The notes under the pieces were generated by a model, which had not been told where the DNA came from, did no database searches, and was given only the letters and a program-made list of their open reading frames with translations. Both the position numbers and the translations under genes were made by a program. Of a stretch of 18,377 nt of DNA, positions 15,839-18,377 are shown in pieces (position 1 is the first letter of the stretch; the number at the start of each line of letters is the position of its first letter). The DNA lies in assembly GCA_959020035.1 (NCBI GenBank), contig CAUEQX010000019.1, forward strand, positions 1-18,377, given 5' to 3'. Source of the DNA: an uncultured Collinsella sp. Lineage in GTDB: Bacteria; Actinomycetota; Coriobacteriia; Coriobacteriales; Coriobacteriaceae.

Positions 15839-15847
15839 AAGGTGATT

Positions 15848-17620
15848 ATGTTTAAGAGGTTTCTTTCGTATTACAAGCCCCAGATGGGGCTTTTTGTTGC
15901 TGATACTGTTTGCGCTCTGGTGCTTGCTGCCATTGACCTTGCGTTTCCTATTATTCTGCGCAATTTGACCGGTGGGCTGTTTACCCAGGGCCAGGCTGCC
16001 ATTATGCAGGCGCTCGGTATGATCGCGGTGGGGCTGGTGCTGATGTATGCCGTTCGCTGCGCCTGCCGCTACTTTGTGAGCTACTGGGGCCACGTGATGG
16101 GTGCGCGCATGGAGTCCAAGATGCGCGAGGACCTGTTCGACCAGTATGAGCGCTTTAGCTTTGCATACTTCGACCGCAACAGCTCGGGCGACATGATGAG
16201 TCGCGTGGTCAACGACCTGTTCGATATCTGCGAGGCGGCGCACCACGTGCCCGAGTGGATCATCATCTGCGGCATCGAGATTATCGGCTCGTTTGTGATT
16301 CTCTTTACCATCGCCCCGGTGCTGGCGCTTGCCATGGCTGTGGTGACGGCAGCGTTTGCGGTCGTCATGTTTTGGCAGAACATGCGCATGCGCGAGGTCT
16401 TTAGCGACAACCGCAAAAAGATCAGCGGCATCAATGCGCAGCTGCAGGATTCGCTGGCGGGCATGCGCGTGGTCAAGAGTTTTGCCAATGAGGAGACCGA
16501 ACGCTTCAAGTTCCGCGCCTCCAACAATCGCTATCTTTCGTCCAAGGAGAACATGTATCACGCCATGGGCGTCTATACCGCGACGTATGGCCTGCTCTCG
16601 GGTGTGCTCTATGTGATCGTGGTACTGCTGGGCGGCTGGCTGGTCGCCCAGGGACAGCTGCAGGCGGTCGATATGGCGACCTTTGCACTCTATATTTCGC
16701 TGTTCTGCACGCCGCTTGAGACGCTCGTCAATTCGGCCGAAACGTATCAGAAGGCTATCGCCGGCTTTAAGCGTATGGACGAGGTGCTCTCGACCGCGCC
16801 GGATATCCAGGACAAGCCGGGCGCCACTGATCTGCAGGTGACTGCCGGCGCCGTGGAGTATCACGACGTGTGCTTTAACTACGAGGACGTTGAGCTGGGC
16901 GAGGGCGATGCCGACGAGCGTCCCGTTATCGACCATATGAATCTGTCCATCAAGCCCGGGCAGACCATCGCTTTGGTTGGCCCTTCGGGCGGTGGCAAGT
17001 CCACGACCTGTTCGCTGCTGCCGCGCTTTTATGACGTGGCTGCCGGATCCATTAGCATCGACGGCCAGGACGTGCGCGATGTGACGCAGCAGAGCCTGCG
17101 CCGCGCCATCGGCCTGGTGCAGCAGGATGTCTATCTGTTTGACGGTACGATTGGCGAGAACATCGCCTACGGCAAGCCGGACGCTACGGCGGAAGAGATC
17201 GCCGACGCCGCCCGTCGCGCCAACATCGATGCCTTTATCGAGTCGCTTCCACAGGGCTACGACACCGTGGTGGGCGAGCGCGGCAGCCGTCTTTCGGGCG
17301 GACAGAAGCAGCGCGTTGCCATCGCGCGCGTGTTTCTCAAGAACCCCAAGATCCTGATTTTGGACGAGGCGACGAGTGCTTTGGATAACGAGAGCGAGGA
17401 GGCGGTGCAGGAGTCGCTCGAAGAGCTGGCACGCGGTCGCACCACGATTATCATCGCCCACCGTCTTTCGACCATTAAGCATGCCGATGAGATTGCGACC
17501 GTTGAGCATGGTCGCGTTGTGGAGCGTGGCACGCACGAGGAGCTTCTCGCCCATGGCGGCACCTATGCCCGTTACTATCGAATGCAGTTCGAAGGTGCGC
17601 GTGCGCACGAGCTCGACTGA
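15848..17620 (+). CDS. ABC transporter, fused membrane and ATPase domains (exporter type)
   Basis: A 590-residue ABC exporter half-transporter that would act as a dimer in the membrane; the cargo is unknown. It has about six spans in residues 10-300, then an ATPase domain from about 335. Walker A GPSGGGKST lies near 378-386, followed by a Q-loop (GLVQQDVYLF), the signature LSGGQKQR near 482, Walker B ILILDEATS near 502 with its catalytic Glu, and the H-loop HRLST near 537. All key residues are present, so it should be an active ATPase. I prefer ATG 15848 because MFKRFLSYYKPQ is a normal exporter start and AAGGTG lies just upstream, though closely spaced. The in-frame ATG 15749 has a stronger Shine-Dalgarno and would add 33 residues encoded largely by the inverted-repeat element. 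A membrane protein gene follows after 19 bases. Confidence 0.93.
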   Translation: MFKRFLSYYKPQMGLFVADTVCALVLAAIDLAFPIILRNLTGGLFTQGQAAIMQALGMIAVGLVLMYAVRCACRYFVSYWGHVMGARMESKMREDLFDQYERFSFAYFDRNSSGDMMSRVVNDLFDICEAAHHVPEWIIICGIEIIGSFVILFTIAPVLALAMAVVTAAFAVVMFWQNMRMREVFSDNRKKISGINAQLQDSLAGMRVVKSFANEETERFKFRASNNRYLSSKENMYHAMGVYTATYGLLSGVLYVIVVLLGGWLVAQGQLQAVDMATFALYISLFCTPLETLVNSAETYQKAIAGFKRMDEVLSTAPDIQDKPGATDLQVTAGAVEYHDVCFNYEDVELGEGDADERPVIDHMNLSIKPGQTIALVGPSGGGKSTTCSLLPRFYDVAAGSISIDGQDVRDVTQQSLRRAIGLVQQDVYLFDGTIGENIAYGKPDATAEEIADAARRANIDAFIESLPQGYDTVVGERGSRLSGGQKQRVAIARVFLKNPKILILDEATSALDNESEEAVQESLEELARGRTTIIIAHRLSTIKHADEIATVEHGRVVERGTHEELLAHGGTYARYYRMQFEGARAHELD

Positions 17621-17639
17621 TTGATATGACAGGAAGTTT

Positions 17640-18377
17640 ATGGCTGACAAGAACCCTTTGACTCCGGAAGAAGTGACGGAGTTATTCTCCGAAATCGATG
17701 CATCCGGTGTCTTGGATCCCACGCTTGCCAAAAAGCGAACCGAGCGCATGCGTGAGAAGGAGGCTGCGGCCAAGCGCGGTGACAAAGCTGCGCTAGCGCA
17801 GCTGCGCAGCGAGGACCGCGCGAGCCAGGCAAAACATATCGACCCGCTGTCCGAGGACGATCCTTCGGGTTCGCAGGTGAGTCATACCATTACGAAGACC
17901 GCGATGGCCGTGGTCATTGGTATTTTGGTGCTGATCGTGGGCATGCAGATTGGTTACGGCGTGATGCGTCGTCTGAACACCGCCAACCTGTCCGAGAGCG
18001 TTTCGGTCGATACCGTTTCGACGGCGCTCAAGGGTGGACTTGAATGGGGCAACGGCTTTACGCAGTTCCCGCTCGACTTCACCGTCGATGAAGCCGATGA
18101 GCGTACGGGCACGGTCGAGGTGACGGTGTTGGACACATCGTCTGCCAACGAGCTCGAGCTGCTGTCCAACGGGCAGATTCAGGCCGCGGCGCTCGCGACC
18201 AACGCGCTGCTCAACGATAAGATCGACCGCGTGGTGTATAACGTTCACGCCTATATCGACGAGGATAGCAACATTCAGCACGATTCCTTCTTTGGCATGT
18301 TCCCCGCGCGCGGCCACCAGAGCGCCATTTTGACGTTCGTGTGGACCAAGAGCTCATCCAACGCCACGAGTATCGAC
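17640..18377 (+). CDS. Single-pass membrane protein of unknown function (3' end outside window)
   Basis: The frame stays open to the last base, so 246 residues are visible without a stop. Residues 1-80 are charged and probably cytoplasmic (many Glu, Lys, Arg). One membrane span lies at about 86-108 (TKTAMAVVIGILVLIVGMQI). The rest is outside and looks like a mixed alpha/beta domain (for example GTVEVTVLDT, DKIDRVVYNVHAYID). AGGAAG precedes the ATG, only 19 bases after the ABC exporter stop, so co-transcription is likely. I do not recognise the family. It could assist the exporter, but only proximity supports that. Confidence 0.8.
   Translation, partial: MADKNPLTPEEVTELFSEIDASGVLDPTLAKKRTERMREKEAAAKRGDKAALAQLRSEDRASQAKHIDPLSEDDPSGSQVSHTITKTAMAVVIGILVLIVGMQIGYGVMRRLNTANLSESVSVDTVSTALKGGLEWGNGFTQFPLDFTVDEADERTGTVEVTVLDTSSANELELLSNGQIQAAALATNALLNDKIDRVVYNVHAYIDEDSNIQHDSFFGMFPARGHQSAILTFVWTKSSSNATSID

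Noticed and set aside
15530..17785. 751-residue open frame on the minus strand across the ABC exporter
   Set aside because: Antisense to a complete ABC exporter with all motifs; composition is a mirror artefact.

Overview
The window reads as chromosomal DNA of a Coriobacteriia member, most likely Collinsella or a close relative. The grounds are high-GC codon use in the housekeeping genes, the block rpsF-ssb-rpsR-rplI-dnaB-purA-purD, two tRNA-Ser genes with encoded CCA, and Cna/SpaA-type sortase-anchored pilins. The genus is inferred from overall resemblance, not from a database search.

Bases 1-5690 hold a two-gene surface module on the plus strand. A 1246-residue multidomain adhesin (156-3896) overlaps by 8 bases a fimbrial subunit of about 550 residues (GTG start at 3889). 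Both have signal peptides and C-terminal sortase signals, LPEAG and MPSTG. No sortase gene lies in the window. The adhesin is AT-richer than the rest, and the pilin has a very GC-rich central block, so the locus looks transferred or recombined. A two-way terminator closes the module against genes coming from the other side.

Bases 5733-7675 hold two minus-strand genes: a secreted beta-solenoid (bactofilin-like) protein fused to a polytopic membrane domain, and a TRIC/UPF0126 channel. From 7676 to 8103 there is no gene but dense palindromic structure: a 59-base hairpin with GTACAT ends, three hairpins in a row, and a fragment matching the tRNA-Ser 3' end in inverted orientation. A minus-strand tRNA pair, Ser(GGA) then Ser(CGA), follows, with a clear promoter and terminator.

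From 8334 the plus strand is informational and metabolic. About 500 non-coding bases contain DnaA-box-like sequences, a strong promoter and a leader hairpin, and lead into rpsF-ssb-rpsR-rplI, which end at a strong terminator. dnaB, purA, purD and a Nudix hydrolase follow in the same direction, then an ABC exporter and a truncated single-pass membrane protein. S6, S18 and L9 are ribosomal proteins. SSB and DnaB serve replication. PurA and PurD make purine nucleotides, and the Nudix enzyme probably hydrolyses ADP-ribose-like compounds. The most unusual item in this half is a 100-base inverted-repeat element (15702-15801). It is flanked by 5-base direct repeats and carries a strong ribosome binding site and ATG in frame with the exporter.
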